Below the pieces are notes generated by a model. That model saw only the letters and a list, made by a program, of their open reading frames with translations. It made no database searches and was not told the origin of the DNA. A stretch of DNA of 64,000 nucleotides, from positions 395,418 through 459,417 of the forward strand of contig ML133498.1 of assembly GCA_003864495.1 (NCBI GenBank), written 5' to 3'. This DNA is from Nemopilema nomurai. Taxonomy: Eukaryota > Cnidaria > Scyphozoa > Rhizostomeae > Rhizostomatidae. The position numbers and the translations under genes are program-made. Positions 33,470-45,261 of this stretch are shown piece after piece (the first letter of the stretch is position 1; the number at the start of each line of letters is the position of its first letter).

Positions 33470-34845
33470 TCGCTTCCATAAAGTGTCCTAGGTGAAGAAG
33501 TCCCAGAACGTTTCTTCTCATGCTTGCTGGAATCACCACTCTCGACCCATGGACTAAACAACCATTACATATGGATAATAAAGTAGCAACCTGTCGGAAT
33601 CTGTGCATTTCCGTTCCTTCATCTTTCTTCTTTGGTTGCCAGCTTCCTCGAATGAATCTCATTACCATTGAGATTATTGGATCCTTTGCTGACTCTCTTG
33701 CAAGAGATCCTTGTTCTGCTGGAGTGACTTTCTCGTCAATTGTCTGTATCTGGCAGACCATAAATGTGTCATCTACACTTTCCTCCTCATCAAATTGTGA
33801 ATCTTCCTGCAGAGGTAGACGACTGAGAGCGTCAGCATTAGCGTGATCCTTAGTCTTCCTGAATTCAATCTTGTAGTTGAATTGGCTTAACATTAGAGCC
33901 CAACGAGCCAGTCGGTTAGCAGCCATTAGAGGAACATCTTTTCCTGGCCCAAATAAGGCTAACAGTGGTCGATGATCTGTGACCAGTACAAACTTCCGTC
34001 CAAATAGGTACTGGTAGAACTTCTTCAATCCAAACACAATTGCCAGTGCTTCTTTTTGGATTTGGCTATAGTTCCTTTGACTTTCTGTGAGAGTTTTGGA
34101 GACGTTGGCAATTGGGCGCTCGCTTCCATCTGGGAAACGATGAAATAATACGGCTCCAATTCCAACGTTTGAAGCATCGCATGCCAGACCTAGGGTGTGC
34201 TTCTCTTCAAAATGAACCAGGAAATTCTCTGAAGAAAGCAAGTCTTTCAGACGTTGGAAAGACTTTTGGTGTTCTTGTTGCCATTTCCACTTGACCGTCT
34301 TCTTTGTCAGCAGAGTACAAAGGCTCTGCTATTGTAGCTAGTTCTGATGGTAGGAATTTGGCATAGAACTGGACAGATCCTAAGAAAGCTTTAAGACTTG
34401 ATACCTTTGTAGGAGCTGTCATTTTAGGAACAGCATCTACCTTAGGACCTTTTGCGATTCCTTGTTGTGACAGTAGATGTCCCAAATACTCAACATATGG
34501 CTGGGCAAAGTGACATTTTTCCTGTCGACAACGGAGACCTTTGTCTTGCAGTCTTTGGAGCAAACGCCGAAGATTGCTCAGGTGGTCCTCAGCATCAATC
34601 CCGCTTACAAGGATGTCATCCAGATAGGTAGCCACACCAGGAAGGTCTACGGTGAGCTGATCCATAATCTGTTGAAAGTATCCGGGGGCAAATTTGATAC
34701 CAAATGGAAGTCTTTTCTGCAAAAGCACTCCCTTATGAGTGCTAAGTGCTAGTCTTCGCTGGCTTTCCGGCGCAAGCTTGATTTGGTTATATGCAGCTGC
34801 CAAGTCAATTTTGGTGAATCCATATCCTCCTCCTAATCTTCTCAT
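33423..34845 (-). pseudogene. Gypsy reverse transcriptase and RNase H region
   Basis: The frame 34,845-34,207 starts inside RT at FTKIDLAAAYNQI and contains LPFGIKFAPGYFQ, ATYLDDILV (the catalytic YLDD) and the connection region YLGHLLSQQGI. The next frame, 34,241-33,423, is RNase H: LACDASNVGIGAVL, SQIQKEALAIVFG and TDHRPLL, then ARWALML and NADALSRL. The change of frame between them is near 34,225. The N-terminal RT motifs are deleted at the 34,846 junction. Confidence 0.87.
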
Positions 34846-34849
34846 AAGA

Positions 34850-35205
34850 ATGAAACAAATAAAAAAAACAGGTCATTGATGTAGAAAGTGAAAAGAATAG
34901 GGCCAAGGACTGATACTTACGGTACCCCTGATAAAACAGATTGAAAATCACTGTACGTATCATTTATTCGAACTGCTTGCAAGCGCCTTTTTAGATAGGA
35001 GTAAATAAGGAATAAAGAACTTTCATCAAAACCATAAGGATGAAGTTTTGCAATAGAAGGTGGTGCGGAATTCAGTCGAAGATCTTTGATAAATCCATCA
35101 TTACTGCTCCGACAATGTAATCATTTTTCCAATTTGAGCTTACAGTCTTCAAGCATTTTAATTAAGATATGCTGTATACTGTAAGCCTTCCGGTAGGCAG
35201 CAAGT
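34850..35205 (-). mobile_element. CR1/Jockey-like LINE RT fragment
   Basis: Minus-strand translation gives AYRKAYSIQHILIKMLEDC, then (frame change) VGAVMMDLSK, IAKLHPYGFDESSLFLIYSY, and SGVP followed by a stop and VSVLGPILFTFYINDL. This matches the central RT of CR1/Jockey-type LINEs, where GVPQGS is usual; the Gln codon is a stop here. Only about 350 bp remain, abutting the gypsy truncation. Confidence 0.82.
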
Positions 35206-36487
35206 AATGAGTGAAAGTAAAACAAACAGCTCCTTTTTTCTTGCCGCCATTTTGCTCCTATATTTCAGGGTTTATCGCTTTTATTTAAAGATCGTCCCCA
35301 GCCTTAGACAGATGCCGGTCCCCTTACGTTGCAAGTTGCAGAATTCGTTGCTGCCTGTAACATGCCTTGCAACAGCTCTAAATATGTCTTTCATTTACTA
35401 TTGCGACACAAGTTGCCGTGAAAAATTGCCCCTTGTGACACTAGCTTGTAACCAGTGTGGGGCCCTTTTTCAAAGAAATGGTTTGGGGCCCTTATTTTTC
35501 TTTGAAAATCAAGTTTACAGGCCGATATTGCCCTTGACCACGTAAATTTTACAGCGCTATAAAATTTCTAAAAATAACAACTGATATCAATTGCTTGGTG
35601 AAGGGAGGAAGCAAGCCCCGGGGAGTGTACTCCATTGTTTAAGTTGTCAGACGCTTCGCTCAGGTTTCCATAACAACTGATTTATGTTAACCATTCAATT
35701 TTCTATTCATGTAAAGAAAAACACTGAGCCTTCACGCAAGTAAAGGAAACTTTTTACCAAGAAATAATTCTCATCAAGAATTTAGACAGGGCCGTCGCTA
35801 TTGGGAGAGGTTTGGGGGGGGGTGGTGACACGTGTGGCCTGTGTGTGATTTACAATGTGAGCGAAAACGTTTCTGCGAACGCGAGAAAAGAAAAGAACTA
35901 AATTGAAATTTCTTGTACATGGCTGTAACAAAACATTTGACGATAATTATCGAACATCTCACAACATTAAGTATCATAAAGACTTTCAAAAGAATAATTC
36001 TATATGAAACGTATGGCGCGCAAAAGGATCCATTTTCGATGCCTGCTCGATATAAGCAGTATCCGGTGCAAGTACAAACACAATCGAACACAACCAGGTG
36101 TGGTGAGTTTTGTTTATTGTAGCTTCGTGATATTTTGAATTTCAAACCGATGAATAAACACGGATGTTTTTCGTTGTGTTGAGGATGCAATTCTTTGTTC
36201 ATAGAAGGAGGAAGACAATAGCATATTTCTAAATAACGGCAAGTTACTGAGGACTGTTGGGGCAATCGCCAAATCGCCCCCTCGTAAGTATGTTGTAAAG
36301 GCCCTGTATATATTGTCAAAAGAGTCCACGGTCAAGGAAGAACCTCTTTTTGAAAAACCAAAAAAGGAAAGGTAAAATGCAAGTGCATGATGTTTATACA
36401 GCTTATTGGAACTTTAGAATATGAAAAATGAATTATCAAGATAGTTTGCATACAGGCAGCTGCTTAACTTGAGAAACAGCTGTTTAT
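35206..36487. other. Unassigned sequence between duplication copies
   Basis: No recognisable gene. The longest frame is on the minus strand at 35,798-36,319 (no ATG start, no known motif). A nine-G run lies at 35,814-35,822. Confidence 0.4.
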
Positions 36488-36785
36488 CAGTACTGAGACG
36501 CTCGCGACGCTGTTTTAGAGTGTGTGTAATTATTGCTCATTGATGATGTCACTGTCTACAATGCAGGGTTCAGTACTGAGACGCTCGCGACGCTGTTTTA
36601 GAGTGTGTGTAATTATTCTCATTGATGGAGTCAGTGTCTACAATGCAGGGTTCAGTACTGAGACGCTCGCGACGCTGTTTTAGAGTGTGTGTAATTATTG
36701 CTCATTGATGATGTCACTGTCTACAATGCAGGGCTCAGTACTGCGACGATTGCAACGTTGTTTTAGAGTGTGTGTATTTATTGCC
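36488..36785. repeat. 83-bp tandem repeat, 3.6 copies
   Basis: CAGTACTGAGACGCTCGCGA starts copies at 36,488, 36,571, 36,653 and 36,736. The first three are almost identical; the fourth is diverged (GCGACGATTGCAACG). Each unit holds GTTTTAGAGTGTGTGT and a TCATTGATG(A/G) block. Confidence 0.93.
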
Positions 36786-37817
36786 ATCAAGTGAGGGTCG
36801 AACCTCACTTTTTTCATTTCGAGTGAAACACATTCATGCCACTTTAGTTTGCCAACTTTGGGAGGCCAGACCTGGATCTAATTAGCATTTGCATTTGTCT
36901 TGCGAAATAAATTATAGTAAAATATCTTTTACTTCCTTTACTTTCTAATCTAATGAAAAAAAGTTATTTTCAAAATTATTCAAAATTACACATTATTCCA
37001 TTCAACAAAGAATTAAGGAAAAGAGTATCCATTCTCAGGTTCCAATCAAGTGAAAGTGCGACCTCTTGCCTTCCTCACCCGTCCTCTCCTGTTTTCTTTC
37101 TACCAATTTAGTTACTTTACAGCTTTACATAATTTCAAATTCAGAATCATATTAAACTCTTTATACCATGTTTCATCATGTCATAACATATTTTATATCT
37201 TATTTTTTATTGAATCGTCGCAAATAATTTAGTTAAACAATTTTGAAGCTAATATGGGGAGCGGTGCTCTTAAACCACTCCGTCTCCTCCAAATTGTTTA
37301 TACCCTGGTATTACTTAAATTGTTTGTTAACCAAACTTCTGTATTTTTACACACTTACCTTCTTTTTGAACTCTGTAAAAATGCTCGATATAGAAATTAA
37401 TTGTGGCTCTTAAAGAACAGGCTAGGAGCTGCTACATTTTGCTCATTTGACAAGTTGTCCTAAACTCGGCTTTCCATTAAGTGAAGATCTACAAAGATTG
37501 CCAAAAATTCGACGATTTATGTTCAGAAGTAAAAGTTTGGAGATTTCAAATATTGTTAAATGGTTGAATTGGACATTCTTCTACACACTAGATATTTTCG
37601 ACAGAGACGAAAGGCTCACATCTTCCAAGAGATATCCCCATCACTAAAAGATCTACTGGTACTGAAAAAAATCAAGCCCGGTGTCTATCTTTGTACTGCA
37701 GTTAGATAGCCAAAGTTGCAAACCACTTTAACCATGCAAAGGCTTTTAAAGGAACAAGTCATACAATTCAGAACGAATTCGTAGATTGTATGTATGATTT
37801 TTACAAACAGGAGATAA
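36786..37817. other. AT-rich unassigned sequence
   Basis: No gene or repeat identified up to the start of duplication copy 2. Confidence 0.4.
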
Positions 37818-38679
37818 TAATGGAGATTCAGGAAGCACCCTTCGTTTCAACACAGTCTTGCGTAAAGTAAAATTGTCGACAGATTTCATGGGTTTTTTTG
37901 CAGCCAACTGATAAAATAGCTTCAGGTCTTAGTGCTCTAATACGTAGGGAAATCGATCAATTATTTCTTTTAATTTTGAAATATTCAGTTTCCGTCAAAA
38001 TATTTAAGACTGATTCAGTCTGTGATATTCTAACATTATTATTGGAATTAATATTACGTCATCAGCCACAAGCCGACACTGTACACAAAGCGGTAAGGAA
38101 TAGATTTTACTCTTTCGAGTAGCAATTTTCATGAGTACTTCTAAAACATCTTTACGGAGTGGTGAGCAGTCAAGATGAGTGCAGTACAAAATATCAGCCC
38201 ATCTCACTTTCCCATAAAGCAAACGTAGTTTTTGAACAACAACACACTTTTTCAGCTTGAGTCATTTTCAGATGCTTGCATACTTTAGGATTGTCAAAAA
38301 AGTGTTTTGAGCTTGCGCTGTTCAATTTCACTTTCACTCGTGTAAACGCGATTGGTTTCGACAAACATTTATCCCAAATTTCGTTAGAAAATTAGAATAC
38401 ATAATCTAGTCACAGAAATAAAACTTCCATATGAATATTGATGTGGTCAATTACTTAATATTTGCACGTTAGATTGACTTAAACCTTTTGCGCTAAATAA
38501 CATAAATTATAAGTTTCTAACATTCTCAGACTGGCGGTCAAGAACTGTGTGCAAAAACACTAATATAAAAACAGCTAGAGGTTACTTGCTGCAAAATATT
38601 TTCAAAAACATGGTACTTTCAATTGTAATACAATGATCGCGGTAAGTTAGCAATATCAACTTCAGTTCTTCTTGAAAGT

Positions 38680-41600
38680 TCAAATGTCATCTTCTTTCAC
38701 ACACTCAACAGTTTTTCCGTGGGAATATACTGCATACCCCTGAAACTTGTTATTCTTAAATTCAACAGCCAATTTCTTTTCCACCCACGGATCTTTAGTG
38801 TAAATGGACGAATGAAAAGATGCTTTCTTTCCAGGTTTGATCAAAACTTCCGAAATACAATGTCTTGAAACTGATAAGACTGAAAAAGAGATTCTAACTG
38901 TTACTGTTACTGGAAAATCATATGACATCATAGAAACATTTCATTTTCAACCCAACAACAACATTACAAGGTAATCTGTAGCTACCTAGCCTGGCTTAAC
39001 AAGCGAAGAGGAATTTAACACGCGTATGGTAAGAGTAAGAATTGGGACAATAAAGGGAAATCAAAATCAGGGTTAAAGAGGATATAATCTCAGTTTATGC
39101 CCATGCTTTAATGCCTCTTTTTGTTCTTATGTATATCATATTATAAATTTGTGCCCCTTGCTGTATCCTTCCATAAAGAGCGAGTGTTCTCTCTTGGTGA
39201 AACGTTCTCAATGTGTTGCGTGAACCAGTTTGACAACGTAATAATTTGGCGGGTGGTAACTTAGGATGAGCCCAATCTGGTTTTAGAGTCACACTGCTCA
39301 AGATAGCACTGAATGGGAGATGTCTTTGGATACAAGGTTGTCCAGATTCTAGGCGATCCAGGTCTTTGAAAGATCTGCTGCAGTAGGGCTCCAAAGGATT
39401 TTAGAAAGAAAAATTGATGACAATGGACGCAGGTTATTTTTGTGGTTTCATAGGCAACAAGATTTTTTACGAAGGATCATAGAGTGCGAAAAAATAACCG
39501 ACCCGAGTGGGACTCGAACTCACGACCCCTGACTTTGTACGCCAAGTGCCCTACCGCTGAGCTCTATCAGGTCATGCTTACAAGCCAGCACTTGAGGCCA
39601 AGCCATTTTTCCGCACTGCCACTCTCTCTTATCGATTATTTCTTAGTGTTATTTTTTAATGAAGTGGGGTCTGGGAATTGATTTGTCTAAGCATTTTGCG
39701 CAGTTTTATATCAGATATATACTCATAGCTGGCCATTTCAAAGTGAAATGACGACCAAGGTGCTTCAAAGAGTATCCATTCGAGACTGTAGAGATAGATT
39801 TGGTGTTAATGAAACGCTTGGCAAGAACTGGGAAGAACTTTAGGTACGTTGGGATTTCCTTTAAGTAACGCATCTATCAACTCTTATGAAATGCAAGCTA
39901 TAGAGAGAAGCTTTTCATTCTCAGACGTTCTCCAGGTATGCTTAAGGTTACGGTAAACGTTTTCAACACGAAAATTGGTTTTTCCTTCCTAAAGGCCAAC
40001 CTGTTCAAGGAATCTGGGTAAACTATATATCATTCGATGCACAAGATTATGGCATATCTAGCCAGATCAAAATTATTGGCAAATAATGTTAAATGTTTTT
40101 TTCCATGCGAATTTATTGCTCAAAAAGTTTACCACCTTCAAAAGCTATTTTGTACCCTTGCGTTTGAGGTAAAGAAATCTGACTTATACCAGCAGGAAGT
40201 GCAGATCCTAAGCTACCAAAGTTTGTCTTAGATTTTATAAATTCTTCCACTTCTTGAAACTATACCCTGTCAAAAATCGGCAGACAATTTTTCCACCCTC
40301 CCGCAGCTGTATTTGGGTATAAAAGACGGACCAGAGCAAATAAAAAAATTCTGAGACACTCTTTGGTTGCTCAACATCTGCCCTGACCGTGTGCAAATTT
40401 TTGAGCCATTCGATTGGTTCCTTGGGTGCAAAATAGCTTTTTCGTACCTGTATGTAGAGGAATTTCGAGTCCTGAGAAAACGGGATTTTACTGATCGCAC
40501 TTGCGATGATATACATCGGGATCATATTACCAACAATGTAATCTGGGTCAAGTAGTTTAGGCTTTAAGATCAATTAGCGTCTTTAAACAAGCACAACAAT
40601 CCATGGATGTGCCATACTCTTACACAAACCACAGGAAGCAGAACAAGGATAATCGGCTTAACAGGTCGAGGGAATTTTGAAAACCGCTGCTAGAAACTTT
40701 GATAAGAAAATTATGGAAAATTTGCATCTTGCCAACAACATTGCCAAGTCGTTAGTAACGTGTTTAGTGTTAAAAAGGAGTTAGATTGTGGATTCAGGGA
40801 AAAACTAAAAGGGAACAAGTGTAAGAAAATTTTCAAAATCACCATTGTCTTTGTTCAGACGTTCAATACTGAAATTGCAAAATTAATTGCAATGCACATG
40901 GACAAAATCAAATAACCTAGCTTAGCTTCTTGATACATCACCAAGAAAAGAAAAACAAGAAGAAAACATCTGCAGAGCCCTCATATCAGACCCAACCAAG
41001 TATAGATTATTACCTTCGCTAGAAGCCTTTGCGCCGTCCCTCTTTTCGGAGGCTATTGGAAAGAGATTCGATTTGCCGCTTTGAAACTTGTGTGTATATT
41101 CGAAGTTTGTGGCGTTGACAACTTCGTCAATGTACACAGGTGGATCGACACTTCCAGAGAATGCAAAAGCATTCTCGCTGACAGTAGAAACTTTCATGTC
41201 TTTGTGCTACAAAAAGGAACGATTTAAAAAGAGGGGACATTATGAAAAAACCCAGATTGTTTGCACAATTTTGAAAAAGCTCCCGAGCACGAAAAGAAAC
41301 CTCGAAAGACCGAACAAAAGGTTGATGCTAAACTTTTGTCACTTTCTGAAATATACTCCTAAATAATATTTCTTACGGGTTTTGCGCTCAGCTGAAACCA
41401 ATTCTTGTTGGAGTCATCTCGGTCGCGATTGTCTGCCTTAATGTGACTTTCTCGGCCCTCTGAGCCATAAAGTGTCATCCCGTTCCCTTTGCATACAATC
41501 TTGTATATTCCCATTTGTTCTTTGTGTCTAACGAACTGAAAAATGTAAAGTTCCTTCCTGTATGTTACTTCTTTGCTCCTCAAGACATTGGCACTTGACT

Positions 41601-41982
41601 CCAATAATCCCGAAGAGACCTGCTCCGAAACGTACAAAAAGCCGGTTTCATTCTCACCATCTCTGTCCATTTCCTTGATGTAGTATTCATTTTCAGAAAC
41701 TTTTTCCAGCAAAAACTGCTTTCCGCCACCATGATAATCAGCTTCTAAGCAAACAAAATTGCTGGCACTTTCATGAAATTTCGGGGATGACTGTTTGACG
41801 CAAACATATCTCTTCGATTGAGGATGATACAACTGAATCGTTAGGCGATGCACAGCAACCTCCGCTGGGATCAAACCTTTGGCGGATACGTGTGGATCAC
41901 CTATCAAGATTCGCTCAGTCATCTCAGTTCTTGTAATGAAACTCGGTGGTGATGCTTCAGTTAGATATTGCAGACACCCAAG
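38680..41982 (-). CDS. Gene X'', three-exon beta-trefoil-like protein
   Basis: Minus-strand coding segments are 41,922-41,377 (exon acceptor at 41,982), 41,206-41,014 and 38,909-38,680, with phases 0 and 1 and about 322 residues. The frame stays open back to the acceptor. I chose the ATG at 41,922 because MTERIL aligns with MAERYL in Y. Residues 1-182 look like a beta-trefoil: LYHPQSKRYVCV, FLLEKVSENEYYIKE, GFLYVSEQVSSG, FQFVRHKEQMGIYKIVCKG and a closing NWFQLSA. Exon 2 gives HKDMKVSTVSENAFAFSG and on to DGAKASSEG. Exon 3 gives VTVTVRISFSV, PGKKASFHSS, WVEKKLAVEFKNNKFQGY and ends VKEDDI. Neither signal peptide nor membrane span is visible. Its start faces away from Y''. Family not recognised; fold is inference. 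Exons 2 and 3 are strongly diverged from X' while exon 1 is not. Confidence 0.8.
39500..39573 (-). repeat. tRNA-like SINE-type insert in X'' intron 2
   Basis: The minus strand folds as a tRNA: acceptor GACCTGA with TCGGGTC, D arm around GCTCAGCGGTAGGGC, anticodon loop GTACAAA, and T arm GTGAG-TTCGAGT-CCCAC with one mismatch. The A box (GCTCAGCGG) and B box (GTTCGAGTCC) are both present. Two extra bases precede the D arm and the anticodon would be ACA, which is unusual. The corresponding site in copy 1 (16,333-16,345) lacks the insert. I read it as a short tRNA-derived insertion, not a working tRNA gene. Confidence 0.68.
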
Positions 41983-42083
41983 CTAGGAAAGAAAGATAGG
42001 ATTGCTTAAAGAGTTCGTCTTTTCCCTTGGCTCTTCTAAAGTTATGTGTTAAGTAACGTTGATCGGTCAATTAAATAACCAAT

Positions 42084-42258
42084 CATGCGCTCAGCTTATC
42101 AACCTCTAGTGTTTTCGATCCGCAACTGGCTATTTATTGTTTCAGCTTTTGGTTATTTTTCGACGTTTGCATACTCTGCGGAGCTTCGGACGAAAAAGTA
42201 CTTGAAGTATGCAAAAACTAGCTCCACTATTTCTAGCTATTGTGAAGTTCTGTACAAC
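42084..42258 (+). repeat. Dispersed ~180-bp repeat, next to X''
   Basis: Copy-2 counterpart of 18,100-18,300. Homology between the two duplication copies breaks at its right end (after TGTACAACA), suggesting a rearrangement there. Confidence 0.72.
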
Positions 42259-43512
42259 AGTCAGTTTGAAAACATTACTCTTGATGCGCAGCTGTCCATC
42301 AGTTCCATTCCCAATATTTTCTGTGCTGAAAGTATTTCTCGGGAAAAGACTAAGTTCAGTGATAAAGAAGAGTCCCAGCTTTCCTTGTAACAAATGTGTG
42401 TACATACGTGGTGTTTACGTGAGTCCACTTGACTTCGTCAATAAAATCATCATGTTTATATAAAAGCTACAGACATTCTCAGGAAGAGCGGCCCGGTGAC
42501 TACCATGGAGGTAACTTTAATACATGTCTAGATTTCCTTGGAAAACCTAGTGATTTTAATGAAAAGAGTTCTTTGAAAACAATAACCAATAACAGACGTC
42601 CTAGTTTAAGACATTGCACTTTGCTAGATTGTGGAACTGACTTAATGTCATAATTTAGTTGTATAAGTCCACCAATCGTCTGTAAAACAGGGGGTGCTCT
42701 CTCTTCGATTAGCAAGCTACTGAGAGGGATCCTCCTCAAGAATTTCCGTTACATAAAGTTCTCATAAATTTTCTTACCCTTACTTTTCTTGACCTTTATT
42801 CATTTGGAATCTATGTTGTAGCGTTAAATTGTAGATAGCTACAGTTGTAATTTATTTTGCTGGATTGTATGCGGGGGAACTTAAAAATATGAAAACTAAA
42901 AACTGAGCATGCTACAACAGGTTTGGTAGGAATATTTGGGCAAGGAATACCAAACGGGAAACGAAAGATTCATCAATTGCTGTTCGAAAGTCCTTGAACA
43001 AGATAGCTTGAACCCTTTATACCAAGTTTAAACCAAGTCTATACTAAATCGTTTGACAGGACGTGTTGCTTTTATGAGGATATCGTTCTGACTTCGGTAG
43101 AAAACAGGTTTCAGCTCGCATGAAATCCGACATCAGAGCACACACCTTCGCAAATCTAAATGACACTCGGATGTCAGGCCTGATCTTCTTCAAAACAAGT
43201 TCTTAAGCATGAGAGAAGAATCTGTGATGATCTTTCCATTATTCTGTTCATTTCTGCGCTGGATAACATAGCTGAATTCCGCAAGTTCCTTGCACCAAGA
43301 TTGCATTTTGCTACCTTTTATATAGAAAATTTTTGATCGCTAACCATAAAAGAAAAATATCATTGAGCTGTTATTGGTATGAATAGTTTACGTGATGATA
43401 TGTGACTCCACTTCGAAACAGCACCAATAATTACTAGAGCCTCCTTCTCTAAGAAAAGGGTAAGTTATTCAGTTTCGGAAGTGTTGTGGACGTGAATGCA
43501 AATCTTCGACCT
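42259..43512. other. Unassigned sequence, copy 2 only
   Basis: No gene recognised and no counterpart in copy 1. Confidence 0.4.
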
Positions 43513-43910
43513 GAGGAAATTTTCCGAGCTCCGACAATTCATCAGGGCTGTCCGATTAAGGGTTTCCTTAACTGTGACTTGAACTGAAGCATGTCTTGAG
43601 GCTAGTTTCTCTTGGGGCTACTTCAACGACAGCGGTTGAACGAGCGATAGCGGTCGAGGCGTTTCTTAACCAATTAGATCAGGTAAATTGTAGCATTTGA
43701 TCAATTCAATAGCGAGTCAGGAAGTAGAAAGTCAATTCAGAACTCAATGTCTTGAGGCTAGTGAATTGAACTGAAGCATGTCTAGATGAATCGACTTTCT
43801 ATTTCCTAATTTGTTAGTAAATTGATCACATGCTACAACTTACATGATCTCATTAATTGAGAAACGCCTTAAACGCGGTCGTTTTAGTGGAAACTAGCCT
43901 TTAGACTAGA
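43513..43910. repeat. Foldback (inverted-repeat) element
   Basis: The left part, 43,513-43,697, matches 22,848-23,028. An arm at 43,657-43,739 (AGGCGTTTCTTAACCAATTA and on) is inverted at 43,785-43,869, and weaker inverted similarity extends outward to GGCTAGTTT at both ends. The loop repeats GAACTGAAGCATGTCT and TGTCTTGAGGCTAGT. The segment could form a long hairpin. No coding content. Confidence 0.72.
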
Positions 43911-44864
43911 GGAAGAGGCAGCTGTACTCGTGCAGAGTGAATGCCTACAAATAGCACTTACATTGGCAGCCTTCTTTGAGCATTGATATACTTCAAGAAA
44001 ATGTCCTTTCTACAAACAGTCATGACAAACTACATCATGGGCAGGACAAGAAGCACTACTGTCATAACAAAAAAAAACCCACAAAAGAAGCAAGAAATCT
44101 TTGGTGCCAGGCAAAGATCTTGATTTGCATTGATACAATCAAATGCAGCAGCAGGATTGATTGATATCTAGTGATGACATTTTTGGGTGTATAGTTCAGA
44201 AATTTTCTGAGTGATGTGCAGAGAAAATCCTGCTTCATATCTAAATCGCCCAAAAAGATATTTAGGGTTTCCAAATCAATTAAGACAAAGCGTGCAGTGG
44301 GTTGTAACACTTCAGAGCCATTTTTGACAAGTGATTGTCACCCAGTTTAGGAGCAAACAGCTTGAGAAAACAATTTGGTGTGATTTATGAACTAATAGGG
44401 TTGTTGTTCATTTTCTTACAGATCTATTGAAATTTATTCCAGATTTGAGAACTTAGTAGGTGATCCATCCCTTAGATCAGTCACAAACTAATGAAATTGA
44501 AGAAACAATATTGCAACATTCATTGCATTGGAGTTTGTAAAGAACCTAAGCTTTCAAAGAAAGTCAGTAAAGAATGGAAGAAAAGTGTAGTGATGACCCA
44601 GGTACAAAGATTCCTAATGATTTAGATTTTGTGCCAATTCAAGGTGTTTAATCTTTTGGTGTTCAATCTTTAATAAGGTGTTTAATAGGATTTCTTTGAT
44701 CCAGTTTGTATTTTGTAGTTACGAATTAGAATCCTCAAGTTAGAATGTGAACCATCACTTTGTAATGTTGATATGAATGAGCAAATATGCATAATGGCTT
44801 AAGCATAAGCATCAAGAAGCAAATAGATATAAAGATTAAGAATAAGGAAGTAAAGAGTTCATAT
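43911..44864. other. Unassigned sequence
   Basis: Short frames only; nothing recognised. Confidence 0.4.
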
Positions 44865-45253
44865 TAGGGCAGTCCATTCCTTTGGATTTTTCTATTCAGT
44901 TACTCGTTCCAAGATTTTACGATTATTCAGTTATTTGGTGAATATGGGCATGGTCAGAGGGGCCTGGCCATAGGAGTGTGGCAAGGTGGAGTCGATGAAA
45001 AATAACATCTCAAAACTTCAGAAGAATCTCTAGCAAAACAGTGAAGCAGAAATGAATTATCATTTATTTTGAAAGCATTTTTTGCGCTATGAAATCAAAA
45101 TGTAGACTAAGTTCAAGCTAAAGCCTGTGATCTGAATAATCATACTATACAAATTATTTGCTCGTAACCGAATATTCGCTTTGGGCATCAGGTAACCGAA
45201 TAGTGAAACGGTTAACCAAATAGCGATTATTCAACCTTCCGTGGACAGCCCTA
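44865..45253. mobile_element. Non-autonomous hAT-like element (389 bp)
   Basis: The element begins TAGGGCAGTCCA and ends TGGACAGCCCTA, an 11-of-12 terminal inverted repeat. It is flanked on both sides by the exact 8-bp duplication GTTCATAT (44,857-44,864 and 45,254-45,261). An 8-bp target duplication and TAGGG-type ends are the mark of the hAT superfamily. The internal CCGAATATTCG and CCGAATAGTGAAACGG motifs are also common in such elements. It has no coding capacity. Confidence 0.9.
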
Positions 45254-45261
45254 GTTCATAT

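Larger units (their letters stand above)
32061..34846 (-). mobile_element. Ty3/gypsy LTR retrotransposon, 5'-truncated
   Basis: On the minus strand the order is RT, RNase H, integrase and 3' LTR, which is the gypsy (not copia) order. The element stops abruptly at 34,846 inside the RT domain, where a LINE fragment begins. Gag, protease, the RT N-terminus and the 5' LTR are missing. Frame changes occur near 34,225 and 33,465. The copy cannot move by itself. Confidence 0.9.

Noticed and set aside
35798..36319. 173-codon open frame on the minus strand
   Set aside because: It starts without ATG, has no recognisable motif and lies among transposon debris.
36488..36785. Regular repeats with GTTTTAGAG that resemble a CRISPR array
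   Set aside because: The whole 83-bp unit repeats with no unique spacers, and the window is eukaryotic.
39500..39573. Functional tRNA gene
   Set aside because: It has two extra bases before the D arm, a T-stem mismatch, an unusual ACA anticodon, and is missing at the paralogous site; an insert derived from a tRNA fits better.
40235..40573. 112-codon open frame on the minus strand
   Set aside because: No ATG start and no motif; it lies inside X'' intron 2 in copy-2-specific sequence.
38680..41982. X and Y as lectin-linked pore-forming proteins (beta-trefoil plus aerolysin-like module)
   Set aside because: The C-terminal exons are far too short for an aerolysin module, and no secretion signal or pore motif is visible.
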